This document shows positions 15,482 through 23,342 of a stretch of DNA of 23,342 nt, piece by piece (position 1 is the first letter of the stretch; every line of letters begins with the position of its first letter). The notes beneath the pieces are model-generated. The model saw only the letters and a list, made by a program, of their open reading frames with translations. It was not told the origin of the DNA and did no database searches. Origin of the DNA: Clostridiales bacterium (GTDB lineage Bacteria > Bacillota > Clostridia > Oscillospirales > CAG-272); contig DXYE01000035.1 in NCBI GenBank assembly GCA_019415985.1, positions 1 through 23,342 of the forward strand, read 5' to 3'. Both the position numbers and the translations under genes were made by a program.

Positions 15482-16345
15482 TTATGGTATATCAGCATTT
15501 TTGTACCGTTTGATCAAGGCCTCGTATGCATCCGTCACAGTGTAGATTCCGCCCGGTATATCCAATCCCAGCTTTCGAAGCTGTCCCACAAGCTCTGTAA
15601 TCTGCGGAACCGCCAGCCCCGCAGCCTTTAAATCCTCCGCCCGTGCAAAAACCTCTTCCCTGCTCCCGTCAAAGAACAACTGTCCCTGATTCATAACAGC
15701 CAGGCGGTCAGCGTACACAGCCATATCCTCCATAGAATGGCTGATCATGATCACCGTGTTCTTTTTGTGTCTCTGATATTCCCGAATCCCGCCCATTATC
15801 TTTTTGCGTCCGCGCGGGTCCAGTCCGGCTGCCGGTTCGTCCAGTACCAGCACCTCAGGCTCCATAGCCATAACGCCAGCAATGGCTGCTCTGCGCCGTT
15901 GACCGCCAGACAGTTCAAACGGCGATTTTTCTAACAGCTCTTCACGCAGATTTGCAAACGCCGCCGCCTCCATGACACGTTTTTTGACTTTATCGGCATC
16001 AAGCCCCATATTGATCGGCCCGAAAGCGATATCCTTATATACTGTTTCTTCGAAAAGCTGATATTCGGGATACTGAAATACCAGCCCCACACGGAAACGT
16101 ATGTCTCTGATCTTTTTCGGTTCCGCCCAAATATTCGTTCCGCCGACATAAACTTGACCGGCACTCGGCTGCAAAAGACCGTTCAAGAGCTGTGCGACCG
16201 TGGATTTGCCCGAACCGGTATGACCGATCAAACCCGTGATCATACCGCCTCGAAACGTCATCGACACATTATGCAGAGCAATACGCTCAAACGGTGTATC
16301 CTTTCCGTAGATATAGGAGACATTTTTCAGTTCAATTTCCGTCAT
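15482..16345 (-). CDS. ecfA2: ECF transporter ATPase EcfA2
   Basis: This is one of the two ABC-type ATPases that energise the ECF transporter. From ATG 16345 it has 287 residues. Walker A is GHTGSGKST (41-49), the Q-loop glutamine is Gln91, the signature is LSGGQ (145-149), Walker B is LVLDEP (166-171) and the switch histidine is His203. LDEPAAGLDP is the Walker B form usual for the second ECF ATPase, which supports A2. GAGGAG lies nine bases before ATG 16345. Another ATG at 16354 abuts the same site, and the frame stays open much further without support. Only one base separates this start from the ecfA1 stop, so translation should be coupled. Confidence 0.95.
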   Translation of the reverse strand: MTEIELKNVSYIYGKDTPFERIALHNVSMTFRGGMITGLIGHTGSGKSTVAQLLNGLLQPSAGQVYVGGTNIWAEPKKIRDIRFRVGLVFQYPEYQLFEETVYKDIAFGPINMGLDADKVKKRVMEAAAFANLREELLEKSPFELSGGQRRRAAIAGVMAMEPEVLVLDEPAAGLDPRGRKKIMGGIREYQRHKKNTVIMISHSMEDMAVYADRLAVMNQGQLFFDGSREEVFARAEDLKAAGLAVPQITELVGQLRKLGLDIPGGIYTVTDAYEALIKRYKNADIP

Positions 16346-16346
16346 A

Positions 16347-17228
16347 TCACACATCTCCTCTTCTGCCCACGAAAGCTGCTGCAATGGCTCTCGCCGTTTC
16401 ATCGGTATACAGCAGCTTGTCCGGCAGCGGTACGCCGCTGCGGCGAAGCAGGGTCGCAAGCTCTGCGGTTTGCGGTACATCTAACCCCACCTTTTGCAGT
16501 TCCTCCACACGTGAAAATACATTTCGCGGGGTGTCGTCCATAAGAATTCTGCCTTCGTTTATCACGATGACCCTGTCCGCCCGCACCGCCTCTTTCATCT
16601 CATGAGTGATATGCAGAACCGTGATTCCCTGCTCCCGATTCAGTTTCTCTATGGTATCCATCACTTCCTCACGGCCCCTGGGATCCAGCATCGCTGTAGA
16701 TTCGTCAAAGATCATACACTCCGGCAGCATAGCAATAATACCGGCAATGGCGATTCTCTGCTTCTGCCCGCCGGAGAGCTGGTGCGGCGCATGTCGGCGG
16801 TATGCCAGCATATGTACGGTTTCCAGCGCTTCATCCACCCTCCTGCGGATTTCCTTTGGCGGTACTCCGAGATTTTCCGGGCCAAAGGCTACATCCTCCT
16901 CAACAATGGTCGCTACAAGCTGATTGTCAGGATTTTGAAAGACCATGCCGACCGTCTGTCTAAGTTTTAAAATTTCCTCATCTGTTATATCCTCTCTTGT
17001 CGTCTCCGTTCCGCCAATAATTAGCCGTCCGCTTTGCGGCGTTAAAATCAGATTCAGCAGCTTGGCAAGCGTCGATTTCCCGGAGCCGTTATGGCCCAAT
17101 ATAGCAACAAAGCTTCCCTTCTCAATCTGCAGAGACAGATCTCGAATGACCGGAATCCTGTTTCCGTCATCTCCTTTATATGAGAAATTCAGATGAGATG
17201 CATCTATGATCCATTCCTTTTGTTTCAA
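16347..17228 (-). CDS. ecfA1: ECF transporter ATPase EcfA1
   Basis: This is the partner ATPase of EcfA2 in the ECF transporter, cytoplasmic on the membrane face. It has 293 residues. Walker A is GHNGSGKST (45-53), the Q-loop is Gln98, LSGGQ lies at 151-155 and Walker B is MIFDES with Glu176. The switch histidine is His209. The FDESTAMLDP form of Walker B is characteristic of EcfA1. The start is TTG 17228, with AAAGGA nine bases upstream; an ATG eight bases before it is out of frame. The methyltransferase gene ends 39 bases upstream, so the ECF genes probably belong to the same long transcript. Confidence 0.95.
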   Translation of the reverse strand: MKQKEWIIDASHLNFSYKGDDGNRIPVIRDLSLQIEKGSFVAILGHNGSGKSTLAKLLNLILTPQSGRLIIGGTETTREDITDEEILKLRQTVGMVFQNPDNQLVATIVEEDVAFGPENLGVPPKEIRRRVDEALETVHMLAYRRHAPHQLSGGQKQRIAIAGIIAMLPECMIFDESTAMLDPRGREEVMDTIEKLNREQGITVLHITHEMKEAVRADRVIVINEGRILMDDTPRNVFSRVEELQKVGLDVPQTAELATLLRRSGVPLPDKLLYTDETARAIAAAFVGRRGDV

Positions 17229-17267
17229 AACGCCATATCCTTTCCTTTTTCGAAAAACGCCGTATCA

Positions 17268-18230
17268 TCAACGCACAAGGAACTCCGTTCTCGTTTGACT
17301 CTGTTTTGAACTGTTATTATCATCAGACCATACAGCCTTCCCGATGCCCCTTTGGAGCCTTGGTTGTTTTACGCTGGTCCACCGTGCTGCGGCTCCGCAC
17401 GGCAAGACTGCACCGGTCTGTGCGACAGGCAGACCGACTTCATCCGCCTCAATCCGTCCGCCAAATTTTTCTATCATTACGAGATGCAACAGATAACCCA
17501 TTGCAGACGGAGATAATCCCGTAGTATATGAGTTCAGCAGAAAAAACAGCGGATTTTGGCATAGAACCCTCGCTGCCATTTCCACAAGTTCAGCTACATT
17601 TTCCTCCAGCCTCCAGACCTCACCACCCGGTCCTCGACCATACGATGGGGGATCCATAATCACTGCATCATATTTGTTTCCGCGGCGTATTTCTCTGGCC
17701 AAAAATTTCATACAATCGTCCACAATGTATCGAATCGGCGCGCCCTCTAGACCGGATATCGCCGCATTCCGACGAGCCTGCGCAACCATTCCCTTTGCAG
17801 CGTCCACATGAACAACCGAGGCTCCGGCAGCAGCCGCAGCAATGGTGGCACCACCGGTATATGCGAACAGATTCAAAACGCTTACAGGACGGCCGGCCCT
17901 GCGGATAATGCCGTCAAACCAATCCCAGTTCGCCGCCTGTTCCGGAAAAAGCCCCGTATGCTTAAAGCCCATCGGTTTGATCTGAAATTTCAGTTCACGG
18001 TATCCGATTTCCCACGATTCCGGCAATGCGCGGATATTCCAGCTTCCGCCGCCCGCGCGGGATCTTTTGTAAGACGCATCCGGCTGTTTCCAGCCGGCAT
18101 GCCGCTTTTTCCCTTTCCATATCACCTGAGGGTCCGGACGAATTAAAATATGGCTTCCCCAAAGTTCCAGCCTTTCTCCGTCCGACGCGTCCAAAAGACA
18201 GTACTCTTTCCAATCCCGTGCTGCAATCAT
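17268..18230 (-). CDS. Class I SAM-dependent methyltransferase, RlmI/RlmK-like
   Basis: From ATG 18230 the product has 320 residues. It resembles the catalytic part of RlmI-type rRNA cytosine methyltransferases (COG1092-like). The SAM-binding motif I is LNLFAYTGGAT (119-129), followed by an acidic HVDAAKG strand end (about 141-147). DPPSYGRGP (from 193) is motif IV, usual for base methylation. An N-terminal PUA domain as in RlmI is not evident; instead there is a beta-rich segment (about 1-95). The target RNA is not known. A GGGCGG stretch seven bases upstream is a weak binding site. A GTG at 18320 would lie inside ruvB and is less likely. The gene follows ruvB after 38 bases. Confidence 0.82.
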   Translation of the reverse strand: MIAARDWKEYCLLDASDGERLELWGSHILIRPDPQVIWKGKKRHAGWKQPDASYKRSRAGGGSWNIRALPESWEIGYRELKFQIKPMGFKHTGLFPEQAANWDWFDGIIRRAGRPVSVLNLFAYTGGATIAAAAAGASVVHVDAAKGMVAQARRNAAISGLEGAPIRYIVDDCMKFLAREIRRGNKYDAVIMDPPSYGRGPGGEVWRLEENVAELVEMAARVLCQNPLFFLLNSYTTGLSPSAMGYLLHLVMIEKFGGRIEADEVGLPVAQTGAVLPCGAAARWTSVKQPRLQRGIGKAVWSDDNNSSKQSQTRTEFLVR

Positions 18231-18268
18231 GCTTTGTCCGCCCTTTCTTTTTTCTGCTCCCCATGTTC

Positions 18269-19402
18269 TCAGAATTCTTTTTTCCCGTCGATCCCATCTG
18301 TAAATAGATTCAACTGACACGTTGTTGCTTTCGTGCTTTCCTGCGGTTCAGATGGAAACGGGATACCCAAGTGCTCATAGGCGCGCCGTGTCACCACACG
18401 TCCGCGGGGTGTCCGACTCAGATAACCGATCTGCATCAGATACGGCTCATAGACATCCTCCAGTGTAACCGATTCTTCGCCTATTGTCGCGGCCAGAGTA
18501 TCCAATCCCACAGGCCCCCCGTCATAAAATCGAATGATCGTCTCCAGCATTCGTCGGTCCGTAGTATCCAGTCCCAAAGAATCGATCTCAAGCTCCTGCA
18601 GCGCATAAGCCGCAATCGGCTGTGTCACGGTACCGTCACCTTTAATCTGCGCGAAATCCCGAATGCGCTTCAGCAGACGATTGGCAATGCGAGGCGTTCC
18701 TCGAGACCTGGATGCAATTTCTCTTGCTCCTGCCTCTTCTATTGGCACTTCTAAAATTTTGGCGGACCGCAGCACGATGCGTGTCAATTCCTCCGGCGTG
18801 TAAAGCTCCAGTCTCAGCAAGACGCCGAAGCGGTCTCGAAGAGGAGTTGTAAGCTGTCCGGCGCGCGTTGTCGCACCGATCAACGTGAATTTTGACAGCG
18901 GCAGACGTATGCTTCTGGCTGCCGGTCCTTTGCCGATAATGATATCCAGCGCATAATCCTCCATCGCCGGATACAATATTTCCTCAACTGTACGCGGCAA
19001 GCGGTGAATTTCATCGATAAACAACACATCGTTTGGTCCCAGGTTGGTGAGCAGTGCTGCAAGATCACCCTGCTTTTCTATAGCCGGACCGGAAGTGATT
19101 CGGATATTCACGCCAAGCTCATTTGCAATAATATTGGACAGCGTTGTTTTACCAAGACCAGGCGGACCGTAAAGCAGTACATGGTCCAGTGACTCTCCGC
19201 GCTGTTTGGCTGCGTCTATGTAAATTTTCAGGTTGCCTTTTGCTTTTTCCTGCCCGACATAGTCATCCAATATCGTCGGCCTTAGGCCGGCATCGATCTC
19301 CTGATCCTCTTCCCTCTGAGCCGTTGTGATAACCCGGTCTTCTCCATCGAACAGGATCTCCGCCGCCTCACCGTCATAATTCCATACGTCCTCTCTTCCC
19401 AT
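18269..19402 (-). CDS. ruvB: Holliday junction branch migration ATPase RuvB
   Basis: This is the AAA+ motor that drives branch migration of Holliday junctions with RuvA. From ATG 19402 it has 377 residues, longer than the usual 330-345. Walker A is GPPGLGKT (79-86), Walker B LFIDEIH (127-133) and sensor 1 GATT (176-179). The arginine-finger region is PLRDRFG, and sensor 2 lies in GTPRIANR (235-242). The winged-helix end PRGRVVTRRAYEHLG is conserved. Extra length is at both ends: an acidic N-terminal extension before GLRP, and a roughly 25-residue tail carrying QLNLF (363-367). AAAGGG lies nine bases before ATG 19402. An in-frame ATG at 19426 and a TTG at 19435 are weaker starts. The gene order ruvC-ruvA-ruvB is complete. 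Confidence 0.96.
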   Translation of the reverse strand: MGREDVWNYDGEAAEILFDGEDRVITTAQREEDQEIDAGLRPTILDDYVGQEKAKGNLKIYIDAAKQRGESLDHVLLYGPPGLGKTTLSNIIANELGVNIRITSGPAIEKQGDLAALLTNLGPNDVLFIDEIHRLPRTVEEILYPAMEDYALDIIIGKGPAARSIRLPLSKFTLIGATTRAGQLTTPLRDRFGVLLRLELYTPEELTRIVLRSAKILEVPIEEAGAREIASRSRGTPRIANRLLKRIRDFAQIKGDGTVTQPIAAYALQELEIDSLGLDTTDRRMLETIIRFYDGGPVGLDTLAATIGEESVTLEDVYEPYLMQIGYLSRTPRGRVVTRRAYEHLGIPFPSEPQESTKATTCQLNLFTDGIDGKKEF

Positions 19403-19464
19403 TGCCGCAGTCCCTTTCCTCCGCATTCCGTTCAAACGGACCTTGTATCCAAGCGCTGTGAGCT

Positions 19465-20064
19465 TCAGCGCATCAGCTTCTTCAGCGAAGCTGTGATCAT
19501 TTCTTCAAGCGTCATTGCTGAACTCTCGAGTGAACGCAGCGCCCCTTCCGCCTCAGAACGTGTATAACCCAGTACCAGCAATGCATCCAGCGCCTCGCCG
19601 ATTTGTCCGCCTGAGGGCGTCCCCAACGGCGTTTCACCCTCTTTTTCAGCAGCGCTGACCTGTCCCCGAAGCTTGTCCTTCAGTTCCAGAACAATTCTTG
19701 CCGCTGTTTTTGCTCCAATACCGCTGGCACGGGATATGCTTTTTGTATCCCCCGTGCTGACCGCTATAGCAAACTGTCCGTAAGTCATAAGTGAAAGAAT
19801 TGACATAGCCGCCTTTGGCCCCACGCCCGATACGGAAATCAGCATTCGAAAGGCGGACAGTTCCTCTGTATCATAGAAACCATAGAGTTCAAGAGCATCC
19901 TCACGTACCTGAAGATAGGTAAACAGGCGTACCTCCCCCGTCTTTCCGGCCAAGCAGGCCAACGTGTTGGCGCTGACGGTTAAACGATAAGCAATGCCAC
20001 TACACTCGATAACAGCCGTATGCGGCTCTGTCAGAACAATTTCACCGGTTATGGAATACAGCAT
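19465..20064 (-). CDS. ruvA: Holliday junction branch migration protein RuvA
   Basis: This protein binds four-way junctions as a tetramer and loads RuvB. It has 199 residues from ATG 20064, which has GGAGG seven bases upstream; the longer frame to 20088 has no such site. The N-terminal OB-fold (MLYSITGEIV and the YLQVREDALELYGF block) is followed by the helix-hairpin-helix motifs SVSGVGPKAAMSIL and ASGIGAKTAARIVLELK. After a flexible linker (about 140-153) comes the C-terminal RuvB-binding domain with ALLVLGYTRSEAEGAL. It sits 52 bases after ruvC and 62 bases before ruvB. Confidence 0.97.
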   Translation of the reverse strand: MLYSITGEIVLTEPHTAVIECSGIAYRLTVSANTLACLAGKTGEVRLFTYLQVREDALELYGFYDTEELSAFRMLISVSGVGPKAAMSILSLMTYGQFAIAVSTGDTKSISRASGIGAKTAARIVLELKDKLRGQVSAAEKEGETPLGTPSGGQIGEALDALLVLGYTRSEAEGALRSLESSAMTLEEMITASLKKLMR

Positions 20065-20116
20065 TTGCCTGCCTCCTGTCCTTATCAATTTAAATTCGGA
20101 TAAATCCCGAACGGAT

Positions 20117-20617
20117 TTACCTGAGATTATAGAAAGCTCTCAAACGGGAGCTTCCCGTATGCGCATGGCATACCGCGATAGCCAGTGCATCCGCCGTATC
20201 ATCCGGTTTTGGCGGCTTTTGCAGATTCAGCAAAGAAGTAACCATGGCAATCACTTGGCTTTTTTCTGCTCTGCCATATCCCACAACAGCCTGCTTGACC
20301 TGTAGCGGAGTATATTCATACAGATGTAGCGCATGATGACGAGCACACAGCAGCATGACGCCTCGGGCTTCCGCTACCGTGATAACCGTTTTCTGATTGG
20401 TATTGAAGAACAGCTCTTCAATAGCCATTTCCTCAGGATGGTATCTCTCGATGATCTTCGACATTTGGTCATATATCTGTGCCAGCCGGTCATCTACCTT
20501 GAGTCCGGCTGCCGTGATGATCGCACCACAGCCAAGCGTCGAAAAACGGGTATTTTTATATTCCACGACCCCCCACCCGACCGTCGCTATGCCAGGGTCA
20601 ATTCCCAAAATAATCAT
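20117..20617 (-). CDS. ruvC: Crossover junction endodeoxyribonuclease RuvC
   Basis: This is the Holliday junction resolvase, a dimeric RNase H-fold nuclease. Its 166-residue length is typical. The acidic catalytic residues are in place: Asp7 in GIDPGIATVGWG, Glu67 in AIEELFF, and Asp140 plus Asp143 in PDDTADALAIA. The conserved TPLQVKQAVVGYGRAEKSQV segment (about 103-122) is also present. GAGG lies six bases before ATG 20617. It is the first gene of the ruvCAB run, 32 bases after the prephenate-dehydratase-like gene. I saw no LexA-type operator in the short gap upstream, so SOS control is not evident. Confidence 0.97.
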   Translation of the reverse strand: MIILGIDPGIATVGWGVVEYKNTRFSTLGCGAIITAAGLKVDDRLAQIYDQMSKIIERYHPEEMAIEELFFNTNQKTVITVAEARGVMLLCARHHALHLYEYTPLQVKQAVVGYGRAEKSQVIAMVTSLLNLQKPPKPDDTADALAIAVCHAHTGSSRLRAFYNLR

Positions 20618-20649
20618 TTCTTTCCTCTAGCTGTTCTGCCTGATTTTAC

Positions 20650-21678
20650 TTAAATAAGATACCCATAAATGCCGAGTATCGTACTCTGCACCGTTTCCAA
20701 CTGTAAATACAACAAAAGCAACGGCAAATCCGCCCCTTCCATTTCTTGAAACGTCAGATGGAAACAAAACTCTTTGTTATCCCCGTGAATGGGCAACGCA
20801 TCGACTCTATGCAGCGAATAACCGCATTCCTCTGCACTTGTCAGAATGTCATGTAGAAGATTCTGCTCTGACAGGATGACACTGCAGTCCATATAGATAC
20901 GTCCATTCAGCCGCTTTCCGTTCCAAGACTGAAGCTGCCGCCCGGCCAGTCCGAACTTGGTCGTCATATCTCCATCAGCCGAAGTCACATTGCATGCCAT
21001 TATAATTTTCAAATCATATTGATCTAACATATAATAAAAGCGGTGTAGTCTGCCATCTGTCGAATTTTCCAGCGGTAGTACGCAGTATTCCGCTCTTCCG
21101 TGGTATACCATCTCGCAGATATTCTGCAGATCTCCGATTGTGGAAACTCTAAAGTCTGAAAAATACGGCTGAAAAAATGAGAAAGCTTTCTCCGAATATG
21201 CATTTTTCATATGTACCACACGCCCTCGGAATTCCGGCTCTCTCCTGCCCGTGATTTCAGATGCCGCCCCCATGCTTTCTTCTATAGGAAAATCCGAACT
21301 TAAAAATTCCCATATCTGACGCATGCATTCCTCGGAATATATTTGAATCAGCCGTCTGCATATATATAGGCGCTCACAGCGGGAGATGTCGTGATAAAAA
21401 GATGCGGCATCTTTATTCGTTTCCTCAGGTAAATTTCGGTGTACCGTCCTGCGGAACGTCTGTGAAAATGCCTCTGAGTTCAGCATCCACAACAGAGTTT
21501 TATTTCGCTTGACGCCGGACTGACAGGTTTGCCGGCCCAAGAGTTTTACGATATCCTCAAGATGTGCCAAGCGTTTATCCGTCTCCTCTCCGCGCTGGCG
21601 GTCCAACCGAAGTAAATTATCCCGGATTATACTGAGAGCCTCTTCCTCTTTGGACAGTTCCTCCTCATAATATGCCAT
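20650..21678 (-). CDS. Divergent prephenate dehydratase-like protein with possible ACT-like C terminus
   Basis: The 342-residue protein contains a region like prephenate dehydratase (about 152-262). A RVVHMKNAYSEKAFSFF start resembles the family's glycine-rich opening, and CVLPLENSTDGRL (199-211) matches the GVLPIENS motif. TTKF (239-242) stands where the catalytic Thr-Arg-Phe is expected, so the arginine is replaced by lysine and the flanking sequence is poor. Residues about 285-342 may be an ACT-like domain. The N-terminal 150 residues are helical and charged and do not clearly match chorismate mutase. Enzyme activity is doubtful; an aromatic-amino-acid-binding or regulatory role is possible but unproven. 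GGAGG lies five bases before ATG 21678. It sits between nadC and ruvC, 55 and 32 bases away. Confidence 0.65.
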   Translation of the reverse strand: MAYYEEELSKEEEALSIIRDNLLRLDRQRGEETDKRLAHLEDIVKLLGRQTCQSGVKRNKTLLWMLNSEAFSQTFRRTVHRNLPEETNKDAASFYHDISRCERLYICRRLIQIYSEECMRQIWEFLSSDFPIEESMGAASEITGRREPEFRGRVVHMKNAYSEKAFSFFQPYFSDFRVSTIGDLQNICEMVYHGRAEYCVLPLENSTDGRLHRFYYMLDQYDLKIIMACNVTSADGDMTTKFGLAGRQLQSWNGKRLNGRIYMDCSVILSEQNLLHDILTSAEECGYSLHRVDALPIHGDNKEFCFHLTFQEMEGADLPLLLLYLQLETVQSTILGIYGYLI

Positions 21679-21733
21679 CTTCGCCTCCGTACTTCAAGTA
21701 TTCACCAACGCAGTAATCACCGCCGCCATGACA

Positions 21734-22588
21734 TTAAATGAGCTGAAATTTCAGACTGATATCCAACGCACGCACACTGTGCGTCAGCGCTCCGATGCTG
21801 ATCAAATCCACACCTGTATCTGCAACTTCACGCAAATTCTTCTCTCCCATATTGCCGGACGCCTCAAGAATTGCACGTCCATTTGTTCGGTGGACCGCCT
21901 CCCGCATAACCTCCAGCGGCATGTTATCGAGCATGATGATATCTGCTTTTGCTGCCAGCGCTTCGTCTAGCTGCTCCAGCGTCTCTACCTCAACTTCTAT
22001 TTTAAGCGTATGCGGAATCTGTTCTCTCGCCGCGGAAACCGCGTTTGCAATGGAGCCAGCCGCAATGATATGATTATCCTTTATCAAAACGCCATCGGAT
22101 AAATTAAAGCGGTGATTGGTACCGCCCCCTACCTTCACGGCGTATTTTTCGAGAACTCTGAGTCCCGGCGTCGTTTTTCTGGTATCCGCAATTTTGACCC
22201 CCGTACCTGAAACTGCCTCCACAGCACGCGCAGTTTGGGTAGCCACGCCTGACAGATGCTGCAAAAGATTGAGCCCTACTCTCTCACCAGTCAGAACCTG
22301 TGCTGCATTCCCCTCAACCTCCGCCAGAATGTCTCCCTTATGGAAGCGGTCGCCCTCTCCCTTATATACAGTCAACATTATCGCAGGATCTACTCGATGA
22401 AACACCCGCTCTACAATATCCAGTCCGCACAGCACGCCGTCCTCCTTGGCTATGTATTTCCCATGTGCTGTTCTGTCGAGGTCAATGGTGGACAATGTTG
22501 TAATATCTCCGGTTCCGATATCTTCGGCCAGTGCCTGTCTTATGGTTTCATCTATACTGTTTTCATATGGATAATATTTTTTTCCCAT
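21734..22588 (-). CDS. nadC: Nicotinate-nucleotide pyrophosphorylase (carboxylating), quinolinate phosphoribosyltransferase
   Basis: This enzyme converts quinolinate and PRPP to nicotinate mononucleotide, CO2 and pyrophosphate in de novo NAD synthesis. From ATG 22588 it has 284 residues. Conserved blocks are LAEDIGTGDIT (about 20-30), LTGERVGLNLLQHLSG (99-114), DTRKTTPGLR (135-144) and GGGTNHRFNLSD (154-165). LIKDNH, IEVEVETLEQ, IMLDNM and EASGN follow. The start is uncertain: ATG 22588 has only AGAAGG 13 bases upstream, while in-frame ATGs at 22612 and 22621 have none. It follows nadB closely, as in nadBC operons; nadA would be expected upstream of the window edge. Confidence 0.95.
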   Translation of the reverse strand: MGKKYYPYENSIDETIRQALAEDIGTGDITTLSTIDLDRTAHGKYIAKEDGVLCGLDIVERVFHRVDPAIMLTVYKGEGDRFHKGDILAEVEGNAAQVLTGERVGLNLLQHLSGVATQTARAVEAVSGTGVKIADTRKTTPGLRVLEKYAVKVGGGTNHRFNLSDGVLIKDNHIIAAGSIANAVSAAREQIPHTLKIEVEVETLEQLDEALAAKADIIMLDNMPLEVMREAVHRTNGRAILEASGNMGEKNLREVADTGVDLISIGALTHSVRALDISLKFQLI

Positions 22589-22644
22589 AATTAAATTCGA
22601 GCCTTCTTCCATTTTATTCATACTGTATTTAGCAAAGTAAACGA

Positions 22645-23342
22645 TTATTTTTCAACCGCTACCGTCTCATCGTTTATAATGAAATGTGCTCCGGCACTTT
22701 CCTTTCGGGATGAGGCTGCCCGGATGATGTCTGCCGCATTCTGCGCCATATTATAAAGCTCAAATTCCTCAGAATACGTCAGAGATACACCTTCTATTTC
22801 ACGTATGATTTCCCGAATACGTTTTTCCGCTCTGCTTAATCCGCTAAAAGTACGGAGCGCGCCCACATCATTTGTCATAATCTCACGGATTTCCGCCTTA
22901 GTTTTGAAAATATAGTTTCCCGTCAAATGACGGCTGTATACCTCAGATGAATTTTCCGGAATTTTCGCCCCTGTTGGACGGAAATTATGCGTAATATGTT
23001 CCGCACAGCGCCGCCCGAATACAAGACATTCCAGCATAGAATTGCTGGCAAGCCGGTTCCCGCCGTGAATACCGGTGCAGGCCGCTTCTCCGCAGGCATA
23101 CAAACCGTCTATATTGGTCATACCGTTGAGATCGGTCTTGATGCCGCCCATAAAGTAATGCTGTGCCGGCCTTACTGGTATCTTGTCATAGGGTACGCGA
23201 ATACCAAAGCTCCTGCATTCCGCATAGATCGTCGGAAAACGGTCTCTAAAAAAGGCTTCCGTCATAGAGGACACGTCGAGAAAAACATTGTCTGCAGGCG
23301 TTCGGCGCAGCTCCGCCAGGATCTCTCTGGTCACGATATCCC
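22645..23342 (-). CDS. nadB: L-aspartate oxidase, C-terminal part (cut by window end)
   Basis: This flavoprotein oxidises L-aspartate to iminoaspartate, the substrate of quinolinate synthase in NAD synthesis. Only the last 230 or so residues are in the window; the frame stays open to the right edge, so the 5' part is missing from the window and not from the gene. Visible blocks are the active-site stretch PAQHYFMGGIKTD and the FAD-binding GLYACGEAACTGIHGGNRLASNS. LECLVFGRRCAEH and the C-terminal helical domain (about 145-230) follow. The same fold occurs in fumarate reductase flavoproteins, but the adjacent nadC makes NadB the clear choice. Confidence 0.94.
   Translation of the reverse strand, partial: DIVTREILAELRRTPADNVFLDVSSMTEAFFRDRFPTIYAECRSFGIRVPYDKIPVRPAQHYFMGGIKTDLNGMTNIDGLYACGEAACTGIHGGNRLASNSMLECLVFGRRCAEHITHNFRPTGAKIPENSSEVYSRHLTGNYIFKTKAEIREIMTNDVGALRTFSGLSRAEKRIREIIREIEGVSLTYSEEFELYNMAQNAADIIRAASSRKESAGAHFIINDETVAVEK

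Noticed and set aside
1..23342. Search for CRISPR arrays, tRNA/rRNA genes, IS elements, phage or defence genes
   Set aside because: I saw no regularly spaced repeats, cloverleaf-like sequence, transposase, integrase or known defence protein. All major frames are housekeeping or envelope genes.

Overview
The window looks like a chromosomal segment of a low-to-mid GC Gram-positive anaerobe, most likely class Clostridia (Bacillota). The indications are an L10-leader rplJL operon, a ClpE-type Hsp100 with an N-terminal zinc finger, a group II ECF transporter module followed by truA, a DUF5711-like membrane protein, a C_GCAxxG_C_C family protein, nadB-nadC, and mostly strong AGGAGG-type ribosome binding sites with several GTG/TTG starts. 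No rRNA, tRNA, insertion sequence, phage gene or CRISPR array was seen. The genus cannot be fixed from the sequence alone.

Layout. Positions 1-1189 (+) hold the L10 leader with an attenuator-like hairpin, rplJ, rplL and a strong intrinsic terminator. A cysteine-rich C_GCAxxG_C_C protein follows (1413-1910, +). From 2124 to the right end every gene is on the minus strand. Read in transcription order from the right edge: nadB (cut by the window end), nadC, a divergent prephenate-dehydratase-like protein, ruvC, ruvA, ruvB, a RlmI-like methyltransferase, ecfA1, ecfA2, ecfT, truA, a DUF5711-like anchored propeller protein, cvpA and pgsA. These fourteen genes are separated by only 1 to about 115 bases and may form one or a few long operons. 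A second minus-strand block follows: clpE-like ATPase, a very unusual degenerate P-type ATPase, an LD-carboxypeptidase overlapping its end, a HAD-family protein and dusB.

Functionally this is mostly housekeeping: ribosomal stalk, tRNA modification (DusB, TruA), NAD synthesis, Holliday-junction processing, vitamin import energisation, phospholipid synthesis, proteolysis and peptidoglycan recycling.

The most interesting gene is the 1076-residue P-type ATPase homologue (4904-8134). It keeps the full domain order and membrane layout, but essentially every catalytic motif is replaced in an otherwise open reading frame: the phosphorylated Asp of DKTGT, TGES, KGA, TGD, GDGxND and the M4 PEGL motif. 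It also carries a long basic-then-acidic cytoplasmic tail. It looks like a maintained pseudo-pump, translationally coupled to a cell-wall carboxypeptidase. Other points worth a second look are a clamp-binding-like QLNLF motif at the RuvB C terminus, the divergent prephenate-dehydratase-like protein between the nad and ruv genes, and an Asp-to-Asn change in the HAD protein.
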